From Actinomyces denticolens (GTDB lineage Bacteria; Actinomycetota; Actinomycetes; Actinomycetales; Actinomycetaceae), in contig NZ_MVIW01000007.1 in NCBI RefSeq assembly GCF_002072185.1, forward strand, positions 18,087-82,086: 64,000 nt of DNA. The letters are read 5' to 3'. The translations under genes were made by a program, and so were the position numbers. Positions 29,342 through 38,582 of the stretch are shown here, piece after piece. How positions within the stretch are numbered: position 1 is the first letter of the stretch; each line of letters begins with the position of its first letter. Under the pieces are notes generated by a model. The model was not told the DNA's origin and made no database searches. It saw only the letters and a list, made by a program, of their open reading frames with translations.

Positions 29342-31665
29342 GCGCCGGAGCGACCACGCGCAGCGCGCCGGCGCGCCCCGAGCGCGCGCCGATCGAGGAG
29401 CGCCTCATGGCCACCGGCACGGTGCTGGACGCGATCGTGGCCGGGAGGCGCCGGCGCCTGCCCGAGCTGCGCGAGCGCTTCGGCCACCTGGAGGCCTCGG
29501 CCCTGCCCCGTTCCGGGCGCTCCTTCGAGGAGGCCCTGCGGCGCCGCACGGGCCCCTCCGCCGGCCCGCGCCCGGCGATCATCATGGAGTGCAAGGCGGC
29601 CTCGCCGTCGCTCGGCTCGATCCGGGCGGACTACGACCCCGCCGCGCTGGCCTCCTCCTACGCCCCCTACGCGGCGGCGATCTCCGTGCTCACCGAGCCT
29701 GACCGCTTCAACGGCGAGTACGAGGACCTGGCCCGGGTGCGCGCAGCGGTGGACCTGCCGGTCCTGTGCAAGGACTTCATCGTCGACCCCGTGCAGGTGC
29801 TCGCGGCCCGTCACCTGGGGGCGGACGCGATCCTCCTCATGCTCTCCGTGGTGCCCGACGACGTCCACCGGGAGCTGGCGGGGCTGGCAGCCTCCCTGGG
29901 CATGGGCGTGCTCACGGAGGTCTCCACCCCCGGCGAGATGAGCCGGGCGGCCGCCCTGGGCGCGCGGGTCATCGGCATCAACAACCGGGATCTGCGCACG
30001 CTGGACACGGACCTGTCGCGCACCGAGGAGTTGGCGCCCCTGGCGCCGGCCGGGGCGGTCCTCGTGGGCGAGTCCGGGGTCCATGGGCCGGGGGACGTGC
30101 GGCGCCTGGCCGGGATCGTGGACGCCCTGCTGGTGGGCTCGAGCCTGTCGGGCTCGGCGGATGCCGGGGCCGCGGCCCGGGCGCTGGTGGAGGCCGTGCC
30201 GCTGCCGGGCGGGCCCTCCGGGGCGCGGGTCGGCGCCGACTCCCCGGCAGCCGAGGAGTCCCCGGTCTCCCCCGCGCTCAGGCGCGCGCGCCTGGCCGAG
30301 GCCGCTGCGGCGCCACCGGGCCCGGACGGCCGCTGGGAGCACCCGCGCCTCGACCCCTACTTCGGGGGGTACGGGGGCCAGTTCGTGCCCGAGCTGCTCA
30401 TCCCCGCCCTGGATCAGTTGGAGGACGCCTTCATCGCCGCGAGCGCGGACCCCGCCTTCACCGCGGAACTCGATGAGCTCCTGCGCCGCTACCTGGGGCG
30501 CCCCACGCCGGTGACCGAGCTGCGCAACCTGCCGCTTCAGGGCAATGCGAGGATCCTGCTCAAGCGCGAGGACCTCGTTCACGGCGGGGCGCACAAGGGC
30601 AACCAGGTGCTCGGCCAGGCGCTCCTGGCCAAGCGGATGGGCAAGCGGCGCATCATCGCCGAGACCGGTGCGGGCCAGCACGGCACCGCCACCGCGATGG
30701 TCTGCTCGCTGCTGGGCCTGGAGTGCACGATCTACATGGGCGCCACCGACGTCGTGCGGCAGGCCGCCAATGTGGAGCGCATGGAGCTCATGGGCGCGCG
30801 GGTGGTGCCCGTGGCCAGTGGCGCGGGCACCCTCAAGGACGCCGTCAATGAGGCGTTGAGGGATTGGACGGCCTCGTTCAAGGACACCCATTACCTGCTG
30901 GGCACCGCCGCCGGCCCGCATCCCTTCCCCACGATCGTCCACGCCTTCCACCGGGTCATCTCCACCGAGGCCCGCGCCCAGGTGCTCGCGCTCACGGGGC
31001 GCCTGCCCGATGAGGTGATCGCCTGCGTGGGCGGGGGGTCGAACGCCATCGGCATGTTCTCCGACTTCATCGACGACGCCTCCGTGGGGCTCATCGGCGT
31101 CGAGCCCGCGGGCGAGGGCCTGGACCGCCGCCACGGGGCGCCGATCAACGCCGGCGCCATAGGGATCCTCCACGGCGCCCGCTCCTACCTCATGCGCGAC
31201 GACGACGGCCAGGTCGAGGAGTCCTTCTCCGTGTCCGCCGGCCTGGACTACCCCGGGGTCGGCCCTGAGCACGCGCGCCTGTCCGATACGGGACGGGCCC
31301 GGTACGTCGGCATTACGGATGAGGAGGCGCTGGAGGCCTTCCGGCTGCTCAGCCGCCATGAGGGGATCATCCCGGCCCTGGAGTCCTCCCACGCCCTCGC
31401 CCAGGCCCTCAAGATCGCCGAGGCGGTCCCCGATGGCGCCGAGCCGCCCATCCTGCTCGTGTGCCTGTCCGGGCGCGGGGACAAGGACCTCGACCAGGTG
31501 CGGGCGCGCATGGGCGGTTCGTTCAGCGACGACGGCGCGGTGGCCCGGGCGGCCGGGATGCTGCGACGGATGGGCAAGCGCGGTGAGTACGAGGCCATGG
31601 CCACCCGGGCCGGGGCCGCGCCGGCGGCGCCCGGAGTGGGCTCGAGTGATGAGGAGGAGCGCTGA
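29338..31665 (+). CDS. trpCB: Fused indole-3-glycerol-phosphate synthase / tryptophan synthase beta
   Basis: 775 residues, two enzymes in one chain. Residues about 25-290 are Trp[18 protein letters not shown] (Lys86), [10 protein letters not shown] (Lys145), [16 protein letters not shown] and VGESGV. A 40-residue Ala/Pro linker leads to TrpB from about 335: [17 protein letters not shown] Lys420 in HGGAHKGNQ, Glu442 in AETGAGQHG and [18 protein letters not shown]. The TrpC half is very like the enteric TrpC, which there is fused to TrpF; no TrpF remains here. TrpC-TrpB fusions are known in Bifidobacterium and relatives. A 40-residue acidic tail follows TrpB. Confidence 0.95.
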   Translation: MSAGATTRSAPARPERAPIEERLMATGTVLDAIVAGRRRRLPELRERFGHLEASALPRSGRSFEEALRRRTGPSAGPRPAIIMECKAASPSLGSIRADYDPAALASSYAPYAAAISVLTEPDRFNGEYEDLARVRAAVDLPVLCKDFIVDPVQVLAARHLGADAILLMLSVVPDDVHRELAGLAASLGMGVLTEVSTPGEMSRAAALGARVIGINNRDLRTLDTDLSRTEELAPLAPAGAVLVGESGVHGPGDVRRLAGIVDALLVGSSLSGSADAGAAARALVEAVPLPGGPSGARVGADSPAAEESPVSPALRRARLAEAAAAPPGPDGRWEHPRLDPYFGGYGGQFVPELLIPALDQLEDAFIAASADPAFTAELDELLRRYLGRPTPVTELRNLPLQGNARILLKREDLVHGGAHKGNQVLGQALLAKRMGKRRIIAETGAGQHGTATAMVCSLLGLECTIYMGATDVVRQAANVERMELMGARVVPVASGAGTLKDAVNEALRDWTASFKDTHYLLGTAAGPHPFPTIVHAFHRVISTEARAQVLALTGRLPDEVIACVGGGSNAIGMFSDFIDDASVGLIGVEPAGEGLDRRHGAPINAGAIGILHGARSYLMRDDDGQVEESFSVSAGLDYPGVGPEHARLSDTGRARYVGITDEEALEAFRLLSRHEGIIPALESSHALAQALKIAEAVPDGAEPPILLVCLSGRGDKDLDQVRARMGGSFSDDGAVARAAGMLRRMGKRGEYEAMATRAGAAPAAPGVGSSDEEER

Positions 31666-32519
31666 TGGATCGCTACGAGTCGATGTTCACCGCCCTGCGC
31701 GAACGGGGCGAGGGGGCCTTCGTCCCCTTCGTCATGGTGGGCGACCCCAGCGCGGAGCTGTCCGAGGAGGTCATCGAGGCGCTCATCGCCGGGGGCGCGG
31801 ACGCCCTGGAGCTCGGGGTGCCGTTCAGCGACCCCGTCGCCGACGGGCCCACGATCCAGCGCGCGCATATCCGCGCCCAGGAGGCCGGGGCCGCCCTGGC
31901 CGACTGCCTGGGGGTGGTGGCGCGCGTGCGCCGGCGCCACCCGGAAATGCCCATCGGCATGCTCATCTACGGAAACGTTCCCTTCGCCGTCGGCCTGGAG
32001 GCCTTCTACACCAGGTGCACCGAGGCGGGGATCGACTCGGTCCTGCTGCCCGATGTCCCCGTGCGCGAGTCGCCCGCCTTCTCCGCCGCCGCGGTGCGGG
32101 CGGGGATCGCCCCGGTGTACATCGCCCCGCCGTCGGCCGCGCCCCACACGCTCGACGCCGTGGCGGGCGCTTCGCGGGGCTACGTGTACGCGGTCTCGCG
32201 CGTGGGGGTCACCGGCGCCGAGCAGGCCGCCTCGACCGTGGGGCTGGCCGAGTCGGTGGCCAGGCTGCGGGCCGGTGCCGCGGCGCCGGTCATGCTCGGT
32301 TTCGGCATCTCCCGCCCCGAGCAGGTCGCCGAGGCGATCGCCGCGGGGGCCGATGGGGCGATCTCCGGGTCGGCGACGGTCCGGATCGTGGAGTCCCACG
32401 CCCCGGCCATCGCTGCGGCGCGGCCGGGCAGCCGCGCGAGGGAGGAGGCCGTCGAGGCGATGCGCGCGGAACTGCGCGGCTTCGTCGCCGCGATGAAGGC
32501 GGCCGCGCGGCCACGGTGA
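31665..32519 (+). CDS. trpA: Tryptophan synthase alpha chain
   Basis: 284 residues. The catalytic acids are in ALELGVPFSDPVADGPTIQ (equivalents of E. coli Glu49 and Asp60). VSRVGVTGAE and LGFGISRPEQV form the phosphate site. The N-terminus, DRYESMFTALRERGEGAFVPFV, is strikingly close to E. coli TrpA. It cleaves indole-3-glycerol phosphate and channels indole to TrpB. It starts within the trpCB stop (TGATG), and is the last gene of the operon. Confidence 0.96.
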   Translation: MDRYESMFTALRERGEGAFVPFVMVGDPSAELSEEVIEALIAGGADALELGVPFSDPVADGPTIQRAHIRAQEAGAALADCLGVVARVRRRHPEMPIGMLIYGNVPFAVGLEAFYTRCTEAGIDSVLLPDVPVRESPAFSAAAVRAGIAPVYIAPPSAAPHTLDAVAGASRGYVYAVSRVGVTGAEQAASTVGLAESVARLRAGAAAPVMLGFGISRPEQVAEAIAAGADGAISGSATVRIVESHAPAIAAARPGSRAREEAVEAMRAELRGFVAAMKAAARPR

Positions 32520-32608
32520 GTCGGCACGGGACGGGGATCGGGGCGGCCAAGGCCTCGTGACGAGGAAGGATGGGGAGAACGACCTGCCAATTGGCGAGCA
32601 TGAACCTC

Positions 32609-32637
32609 TTCACAAGTGATGCCCGCCACGTTAGATT
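32609..32637 (+). promoter_or_regulatory. Promoter of the secreted protein gene
   Basis: TTCACA (32609-32614), 17 nt, TAGATT (32632-32637), about 50 bp before the ATG at 32686. It sits in a locally AT-rich stretch after trpA. Confidence 0.6.
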
Positions 32638-32685
32638 GATGGGGTGTCCTTAATCGTTTCGAGACATTGTGAGAGAAGGCCTGCC

Positions 32686-34230
32686 ATGCGCCGAACACGT
32701 TCCATACCATCGTCCCCACTGCGCCGGATCCTCGGCCCCGTCCTGGCCCTGCCCATGGCGCTCGCCGCCCTGATCGCCGTCCCCGCCTCCGCGGCAACGA
32801 CCGCTCCCAGCGGCGGCAATGACGACATCAGCGTCACCGGCTTCTACTCCCCCGGGGGCACCGGCTGCCAGGGCGCCGGCGATGCCGCCCACTGCCTCTT
32901 CTGGGGCGTGCGCATCCCTGACACCGTGGCACCGGGCAGGGAGATGACCCTGACCCTCGAGGCCGACTCCCAGCCGGGCCAGTGGACCTGGAACTGCCCC
33001 TCGGAGCTGGGGGTCGCCGGTGCGGCCGCCCTCTACACCAGCGACAACCCGGACGGGCCGATCCGCCGGTACGGGTCATCGGGACTCGGACTGCTCTCCC
33101 GCATCTACGACCCGTACTCCAAGCACGGCGACTACTCCGCCTCCGCCGACAGCGTCTCCTGCTCCCCCGGGCATCTGAGCCTGACCTACACGGTCGACTT
33201 CTCGGGGCGCCCCTCCGGCTCCTACCTCGACCTGAGCATCGGGACGCTGGTCAACGCCCCGGGGGACCAGGCGCGCGACTACACGCTCAAGCCGACCCTG
33301 ACGACCACCGAGGACGCCACCCCTCACAGCCCCACGGCCACAGCGGTCAAGGAGCCGGCGAGCGCCACCCACGCCACAGTGACCACGAGCAAGCAGGACC
33401 TGCCCGCGGATGCGGCCAAGGACGCCGGCCGCTACACGGCCACCATCCACAACGACTCCACCACCGCCCTGTCGGGCTTCACGATCGCGGCCGCGAGCAC
33501 GGAGGGCCCGGCCACGATCACGAGGCTGAGCTGTGATCTGACCGCCTTCGGGGGCAGCGTCGTCACCGCGGAGGGCTCGGCCACGAGCCAGGAGGTCTCG
33601 GGGGGCGGGGCCGCCATCCCAGCGGGCCAGGAGGCCACCTGCCAGGTGGACCTGAGCGGCGTCGTCGGGCACAACACCATCTCCACCTCCGTCACCGCCC
33701 AGGACGGCAAGATCTTCTCCTCCCTCTACGAGGATGAGCGCGCCCGCGGCGACGCCTCGGCGACGGTCGCCCAGAGCGGCGTCACCGTGCAGGGCCCGGA
33801 CGCCACGCACTCGACGCCCCACGTCGTCGTCGACTACACCGTGACCCTCTCCAACACCACTGACGTGGTGGGCTGGACGCCGAATTTCACCCTGACCTCG
33901 AAGCCGCCGACAGGGATGAAGCTCGAGTACGCCGACCCCAGCGGCACCGCCTGGTGGCTGCACGACACCCTGTGGCCCGACGCCAATGGCACTATCCCCG
34001 TGGGCATGTCGAGCCCGCTGTACGGCAACTCCGACTACACGGTGACGCTGTCCGCCGTCTACTCGGTGGACAGCGCCGCGATCACCCCGGATGGCTGGAA
34101 GGCCCTGGGGACCTGCGACCCGAATGACCCGTCGAAGGGCCTGAGCGCCACGATCGACGTCAAGGGCAACGACACGATCGACACGGCCTCCTTCCCCCTG
34201 TGCACCACCGTGGCCCAGGCGAAGAAGTAG
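32686..34230 (+). CDS. Secreted surface-type protein with Ig-like repeats
   Basis: 514 residues, not recognised as a named family. The N-terminus is a Sec signal peptide (basic MRRTRSIPSSPLRRI, hydrophobic core, then VPASAATT). The mature protein has a Cys-containing first domain (GFYSPGGTGCQGAG, WTWNCPSELG, DSVSCSPGHLSLTYTVDFSG) followed by beta-rich stretches such as GRYTATIHNDSTTALSGFTI and VDYTVTLSNTTDVVGWTPNFTL, reminiscent of adhesin Ig-like or DUF11-like domains. There is no LPXTG anchor or C-terminal membrane segment; it ends CTTVAQAKK, so it is either released or a truncated adhesin. Good GAGAGAAGG ribosome site; own promoter and terminator. Confidence 0.75.
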   Translation: MRRTRSIPSSPLRRILGPVLALPMALAALIAVPASAATTAPSGGNDDISVTGFYSPGGTGCQGAGDAAHCLFWGVRIPDTVAPGREMTLTLEADSQPGQWTWNCPSELGVAGAAALYTSDNPDGPIRRYGSSGLGLLSRIYDPYSKHGDYSASADSVSCSPGHLSLTYTVDFSGRPSGSYLDLSIGTLVNAPGDQARDYTLKPTLTTTEDATPHSPTATAVKEPASATHATVTTSKQDLPADAAKDAGRYTATIHNDSTTALSGFTIAAASTEGPATITRLSCDLTAFGGSVVTAEGSATSQEVSGGGAAIPAGQEATCQVDLSGVVGHNTISTSVTAQDGKIFSSLYEDERARGDASATVAQSGVTVQGPDATHSTPHVVVDYTVTLSNTTDVVGWTPNFTLTSKPPTGMKLEYADPSGTAWWLHDTLWPDANGTIPVGMSSPLYGNSDYTVTLSAVYSVDSAAITPDGWKALGTCDPNDPSKGLSATIDVKGNDTIDTASFPLCTTVAQAKK

Positions 34231-34268
34231 GAGCGGCGGACCGACCAGCGCCGTCGGCGCGCTCCACC

Positions 34269-34303
34269 GGGGGCGTCCCCAGCCCGCAGCTGGGGACGCC
34301 CCC
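34269..34303 (+). terminator. Hairpin terminator after the secreted protein gene
   Basis: Perfect 15-bp stem (34269-34283 with 34289-34303) and a 5-nt loop, 38 bp after the stop codon. No long U-tract. Confidence 0.75.
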
Positions 34304-34344
34304 TCGCCCCCTCTCGCCCGGCAGCGGACTGTAGGGTGGCGCCC

Positions 34345-34977
34345 ATGGCCAGCCTTCTCGACGGGATCCTGCGCGCGGTCGGCCGCGCCGCCACCGACGC
34401 CCTCGCCTCCACCCTGAAGCAGCGCGCGCGCCGCGCCGGCGGCGCCACTCGCCCCGGCCGCGGGGGCTCCGCTCATTCCCCGACCCCCACCGCCTCCCCC
34501 GCGCCCCGCCGCCGGAGAGGCGCGGCCCCCCGGACCACGCAGGCCCCCACCGGCGGGAGCGCCGGCATCCGGCCCTACGACGTGGCCTCCGCCGGGCTCC
34601 CCTCCTTCGACTACGCCCCCGCCCCCGACGGCGACGCCGACCCCGGCGAGGTCGTGTGGACCTGGGTCCCCTATGAGGAGGACGCCTCCCAGGGCAAGGA
34701 CCGCCCCGTCCTGGTCCTGGCCCGCAGCGGGGATCGCCTCATCGTCGCTCAGATGACATCGAAGGACCATGACCGCGACGCCGCCCAGGAGGCGAGTCAC
34801 GGCCGCTACTGGTTCGACGTCGGCCCGGGGGCCTGGGACCCGAGGGGCCGCCCGAGCGAGGTCCGGCTCGACCGCCTCCTCGCCGTCGAGCCCTCCGCCA
34901 TCCGCCGCGAGGGGGCCACGATGGGGCGGGGGACCTTCGACGCCGTCGTCGCCGCGCTGCGCGAGCACTGGGGCTGA
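34345..34977 (+). CDS. PemK/MazF-like protein
   Basis: 210 residues. The first 75 are a basic, Pro/Ser/Thr-rich tail. From about 90 the sequence follows the PemK/MazF pattern: DPGEVVWTWVPYEEDASQGKDRPVLVLARSGDRLIVAQMTSK, then SEVRLDRLLAVEPSAIRREGATM. MazF proteins are mRNA endonuclease toxins, but this one has no adjacent antitoxin and a long extension, so it may be a stand-alone housekeeping relative common in actinobacteria. The ATG is 7 nt after TAGGGT, implying a leaderless mRNA; an in-frame GTG three codons earlier overlaps that box. Confidence 0.72.
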   Translation: MASLLDGILRAVGRAATDALASTLKQRARRAGGATRPGRGGSAHSPTPTASPAPRRRRGAAPRTTQAPTGGSAGIRPYDVASAGLPSFDYAPAPDGDADPGEVVWTWVPYEEDASQGKDRPVLVLARSGDRLIVAQMTSKDHDRDAAQEASHGRYWFDVGPGAWDPRGRPSEVRLDRLLAVEPSAIRREGATMGRGTFDAVVAALREHWG

Positions 34978-35063
34978 CGAACGCGGGGAGGCCCGCAGGA
35001 GGAGCGCGACGCACCTCACGCCGCCCGCCCACCCGCGGCGGGCGCCGGAGTGCGCCGTTTTGC

Positions 35064-35069
35064 TAGAGT
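35064..35069 (+). promoter_or_regulatory. Extended -10 promoter of rpsT
   Basis: TGCTAGAGT carries a TGN extension before the -10 hexamer TAGAGT. Transcription from here gives a 5' leader of about 137 nt before the rpsT GTG. Confidence 0.5.
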
Positions 35070-35212
35070 GCGTTCCTGGACCTCTGGCCTGGCCGGCTTC
35101 GGGGTCCGGCGACCGGGCATCGCCAGGTGCTTCCACCACCTTCTCACGCCCGTGGCGCGAACCCTCTTTCCGGCCAATGACCATCTGACGATCGAGAAAG
35201 CAGCACTGAGCA

Positions 35213-35473
35213 GTGGCGAACATCAAGTCCCAGATCAAGCGCATCAAGACCAACGAGAAGGCCCGGCTGCGCAACCAGTCCGTCAAGTCCGAGCTCAAGA
35301 CCTACGTGCGCCGCGTGCGCCAGGCCGTTGAGGCCGGGGACAAGGCCGCCGCCGAGGAGGGCCTCAAGAAGGCCTGCCGCAAGCTGGACAAGGCCGTCTC
35401 CAAGGGCGTCATCCACAAGAACCAGGCCGCGAATCGCAAGTCGAAGCTGGCCAAGCGCGTCGCCTCCCTCTGA
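35213..35473 (+). CDS. rpsT: Ribosomal protein S20
   Basis: 86 residues, full length for bS20, a 16S rRNA-binding primary assembly protein. [30 protein letters not shown] at the start and [18 protein letters not shown] at the end are diagnostic. It uses GTG as start with no obvious Shine-Dalgarno and has a long leader. In E. coli rpsT also has a non-AUG start that takes part in autoregulation; whether that holds here is unknown. The gene is a single unit ended by a strong hairpin. Confidence 0.98.
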   Translation: MANIKSQIKRIKTNEKARLRNQSVKSELKTYVRRVRQAVEAGDKAAAEEGLKKACRKLDKAVSKGVIHKNQAANRKSKLAKRVASL

Positions 35474-35496
35474 GGCCACCGCCTCCGGCGATCAGT

Positions 35497-35535
35497 GGCC
35501 CGGTGGGCCTCCCTCGTGGGGAGGCCCACCGGGCC
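35497..35535 (+). terminator. Rho-independent-type terminator of rpsT
   Basis: Perfect 17-bp stem (35497-35513 with 35519-35535), 5-nt loop, followed by GTTCC. Only 23 bp after the stop. Confidence 0.8.
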
Positions 35536-35701
35536 GTTCCGCATCCGCCCACCGCTCCGCGCCCATTAGTGGCTGCGTCACACGATGGCACCAACGGCGC
35601 CGCGTCACGCCGTCGTCATACTCGCGGGGGTTACGATGGCGCGCGGCCTGCGGCCGAATCGGCCGGCAGGCGGTTCGACCACTGCGACCCCAGGAGCCCA
35701 T

Positions 35702-37195
35702 ATGCCCATGCGAATCGGATTCGACCGGGACAAGTACCTCAGGATGCAGTCCGAGCACATCGCGGAGCGGCGCAGGCAGTTCGGGGGCAAGCTCTACCTG
35801 GAGTTCGGGGGCAAGCTCGTCGACGACATGCACGCCTCCCGCGTGCTGCCCGGCTTCACCCCGGACAACAAGATCGTCATGCTGGCCGAGCTCATCGACG
35901 AGGTGGAGATCATCGTGGCCGTCAACGCCCGCGATTTCCAGCGCCGCAAGGTCCGCGCCGACCTGGGCATCGGCTACGAGGACGAAGTGCTGCGCCACAT
36001 CGACGCCTTCCGCGACTACGGGCTGTACGTGGGCAGCGTCGTCGTCACCCAGTGGACCGATGACAACCACGAGGCGCAGGCCTTCAAGACCAAGCTCGAG
36101 CGGCTCGGCATCACGGTCTACCGGCACTTCCCCATCCCCGGCTACCCCGGTGACGTCGCCCGGATCATCTCGGCCCAGGGCTACGGGAGCAACGAGTACA
36201 TCGAGACCGAGCGGGATCTCGTCGTCGTCACCGCGCCGGGGCCGGGCAGCGGCAAGATGGCGACCTGCCTGTCCCAGGTCTACCAGGACCACCAGAGGGG
36301 CCTGTCCTCCGGCTACGCGAAGTTCGAGACCTTCCCCATCTGGAACCTGCCGCTGGACCACCCGGTGAACATCGCCTACGAGGCCGCCACCGCCGACCTC
36401 GACGACGTCAACATGATCGACCCCTTCCACCTGGCCGCGCACGGGGTCCAGACCGTCAACTACAACCGCGACGTCGAGATCTTCCCCGTGCTCGTGCGCC
36501 TCTTCGAGCAGATGCTCGGGACGTGCCCCTACGCCTCCCCCACGGATATGGGCGTCAACATGGCCGGCCACTGCATCAGCGACGACGAGGCCTGCCGTGA
36601 GGCCTCCAAGCAGGAGATCATCCGCCGTTACTTCAAGGCCCTGGTCACGGAGAAGCAGGACGCGATCGACCCCGTCCAGTCCGAGCGGATCGCCCTGTCC
36701 ATGGCGAAGGTCGGGGTGACGGTGGAGGACCGACCGGTGGTGCCGCCCACGCGAGAGCTGGCCGCCGCCACGGGCGCACCCGCCGCCGCGATCGAGCTGC
36801 CGGACGGTCGCATCATCACCGGCAAGACCAGTGCCCTGCTGGGCTGCTCCTCGGCGATGGTGCTCAACGCCCTCAAGGCCCTGGCGGGGATCGACGAGGA
36901 GGTGCTGCTGCTCTCGCCCGAGTCGATCGAGCCCATCCAGACGCTCAAGACGACCCACCTGGGCTCGCGCAACCCGCGCCTGCACACCGATGAGGTGCTC
37001 ATCGCCCTGGCCGTGTCCGCCTCCACGGACCCGAACGCCGCGCGGGCCATGGAGCAGATCGCCACGCTGCGGGGCTGCGATGTGCACACCTCGACGATCC
37101 TGGGCAGTGTGGACGAGGGGATCTTCCGCTCCCTGGGCGTGCAGGTGACCAATGAGCCCGTCTACGCCACGAAGTCGCTGTACCGCAAGCGCTGA
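35702..37195 (+). CDS. DUF1846 domain-containing protein
   Basis: 497 residues, the standard length for DUF1846. The opening [47 protein letters not shown] (a P-loop-like GPGSGKMAT), [34 protein letters not shown] and [22 protein letters not shown] define the family. Its biochemical role is not established. An AGGAG lies six to ten bases before the ATG; a second in-frame ATG two codons later is also possible. A TACGAT -10-like box at 35632-35637 may be its promoter. No partner genes adjoin it. Confidence 0.9.
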   Translation: MPMRIGFDRDKYLRMQSEHIAERRRQFGGKLYLEFGGKLVDDMHASRVLPGFTPDNKIVMLAELIDEVEIIVAVNARDFQRRKVRADLGIGYEDEVLRHIDAFRDYGLYVGSVVVTQWTDDNHEAQAFKTKLERLGITVYRHFPIPGYPGDVARIISAQGYGSNEYIETERDLVVVTAPGPGSGKMATCLSQVYQDHQRGLSSGYAKFETFPIWNLPLDHPVNIAYEAATADLDDVNMIDPFHLAAHGVQTVNYNRDVEIFPVLVRLFEQMLGTCPYASPTDMGVNMAGHCISDDEACREASKQEIIRRYFKALVTEKQDAIDPVQSERIALSMAKVGVTVEDRPVVPPTRELAAATGAPAAAIELPDGRIITGKTSALLGCSSAMVLNALKALAGIDEEVLLLSPESIEPIQTLKTTHLGSRNPRLHTDEVLIALAVSASTDPNAARAMEQIATLRGCDVHTSTILGSVDEGIFRSLGVQVTNEPVYATKSLYRKR

Positions 37196-37224
37196 GGCCG
37201 CCGGGCGGGGGCAGTGGCCCGGGG

Positions 37225-38256
37225 TCAGTGACGAGTGGCCAGGCGCCCCCGGCGGGCGGAGCAGATCGCCAGGACGGCGCGCTCGACGGCGTGCTCGGGG
37301 TCGCGACTGGCGCCCTTGGTCTCGGCGTCGGCGCGGGCGACGGCGATGATCGCCGCGGCGAGAGCGTCGTCGGACCAGCCGGAGAGCTCCGCGCGGGCGC
37401 GCTTGGCCTGCCAAGGGGACATGCCGAGCTCCTTGGGCCCCATGCCGGGACGGCCGCCCGCGGCGGCGACCCGGGCGAGCTGGCGCAGCTTGACGGCCAG
37501 GGCGGACACGATGAGCACGGGCGCGACGCCGGTGGCCAGGGCGTGGCGCAGGAGGGTGACGGCCCTGGCGACGTTGCCGGAGATGGCGGCGTCGGCGACG
37601 CTGAAGCCGGTGGCCTCGATGCGGCCGGCGTAGTAGGTGTTGACGTGGGCGACGGTGATGGTGCCCTCTGTGTCGGCCATGAGCTGGGCGACGGCGCTGG
37701 TGAGTTCGCGCAGGTCGGAGCCCAGGGCGTCGACGAGCGCCCCGATGGCCTCGGGCTCGATGCGGCGGCCGGCACGGCGCGCGTCGGCGTTGACGAGGGC
37801 CGCCTTGTCCCCGTCCTTCTTGATCGGCTCGCAGGTCACGACGGGGTATGGGGAGGCGCCGAGGGCGTCGAGGAGCTTCTTGCCGCGCTGGCCGGAGTTG
37901 TGACGCAGGATCACGACGACGTCGGGGTCGGGGGCGGCGACGTAGGCGAGCAGGTCGGCCAGGAGCGCATCCGTCATCTGCTCGAGATTGGGCACGTGGA
38001 CGAGCCTGGGCTCGCCGAAGAGCGAGGGCGAGACGAGGGTGTCGAGCATGTGGGGCTCGTAGGTGGCAGCGTCGAGGCGGACGACCTCCGTGGTGGGGTC
38101 CTTGGCCCGGGCCTGGGCGAGGAGCCGGTCGACGGCGCGCTCGCCGAGGAGCTCCTCCCCGCCGCGCACGAGGACGACGGGGGCGAGCTCCACCTGGTCC
38201 CACGACGGCCCCGCGGGACGGGGGCGCTTCGAGGCGGCGGGTCGTGCGGGCGGCAT
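37225..38256 (-). CDS. holA: DNA polymerase III delta subunit
   Basis: 343 residues. Delta opens the sliding clamp in the clamp-loader complex. Family features: VVLVRGGEELLGERAVDRLL, VRLDAATYEPHMLDTLVSPSLFGEPRLVHVPNLEQM, VVVILRHNSGQRGKKLLDAL, TCEPIKKDGDKAALVNADAR and the C-terminal collar KLRQLARVAAAGG to MSPWQAKRARAELSGWSDDAL. The typical GTGKT motif is absent, as expected for delta. The ATG at 38256 lacks a ribosome site but has CAGGCT six bases upstream, a weak leaderless pattern. Confidence 0.92.
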   Translation of the reverse strand: MPPARPAASKRPRPAGPSWDQVELAPVVLVRGGEELLGERAVDRLLAQARAKDPTTEVVRLDAATYEPHMLDTLVSPSLFGEPRLVHVPNLEQMTDALLADLLAYVAAPDPDVVVILRHNSGQRGKKLLDALGASPYPVVTCEPIKKDGDKAALVNADARRAGRRIEPEAIGALVDALGSDLRELTSAVAQLMADTEGTITVAHVNTYYAGRIEATGFSVADAAISGNVARAVTLLRHALATGVAPVLIVSALAVKLRQLARVAAAGGRPGMGPKELGMSPWQAKRARAELSGWSDDALAAAIIAVARADAETKGASRDPEHAVERAVLAICSARRGRLATRH

Positions 38257-38314
38257 GCCCCAAGCCTGCCACAGCCCCCGTCTCCTCCCCCGCGCTTCCC
38301 CTCCCCTCTCTCGC

Positions 38315-38370
38315 CGAGACCGGTTGTTGTTGTCATCGAGACCGGTTGAAGTGGTGGTCGAGACCGGTTC
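38315..38370. repeat. 22-bp repeat array, left side of island
   Basis: Three units starting CGAGACCGGTT at 38315, 38337 and 38359, exactly 22 bp apart. The same core appears in reverse orientation at 40215-40290, on the other side of the two-gene island. Confidence 0.85.
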
Positions 38371-38371
38371 C

Positions 38372-38421
38372 TTGTCCACAGGGTGGGGTTGGTGGGGGTT
38401 GTGTTGGCTGGTTTGTCCACA
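38372..38421 (+). promoter_or_regulatory. Two DnaA-box-like sequences
   Basis: TTGTCCACA at 38372-38380 and 38413-38421, same strand, 41 bp apart. This matches the DnaA box used in high-GC actinobacteria. There is no dnaA, dnaN or rnpA nearby, so this is not the origin; a DnaA-titration or regulatory site is possible. Confidence 0.45.
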
Positions 38422-38582
38422 GATTGGTGGTGGGGTCTGGTGCTGGGGGAAGGTTGGTTCTAGGGTTGGGGTTCGACGGCGATGCCGCCGTCGTCTGGGG
38501 CCGACCTGGGGCCTCGAGCTGTTGTCCCCCTGGTCCGTGTCCGCCCATCCGCCCCCCTCTTTCTTGGAAGGCCCCAGATCCC

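Larger units (their letters stand above)
38257..38582. other. Intergenic region with repeats, DnaA-box-like sites and G/T-rich DNA
   Basis: Between the divergent holA and lipoprotein genes. It holds three 22-bp repeat units (38315-38370), two TTGTCCACA sequences, and a G/T-rich stretch at about 38380-38470 whose strand bias is unlike its surroundings. No gene is evident. Confidence 0.6.

Noticed and set aside
34345..34977. Type II toxin-antitoxin pair
   Set aside because: A PemK-like protein is present but no small antitoxin ORF adjoins it on either side.
35492..38272. 926-codon minus-strand frame across the DUF1846 gene and holA
   Set aside because: It is a shadow of two real genes in other frames; the DUF1846 frame on the plus strand has clear homology.
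38257..38582. Chromosomal origin, suggested by two DnaA boxes
   Set aside because: Only two boxes, no AT-rich unwinding tract and no dnaA, dnaN, rpmH or rnpA nearby.
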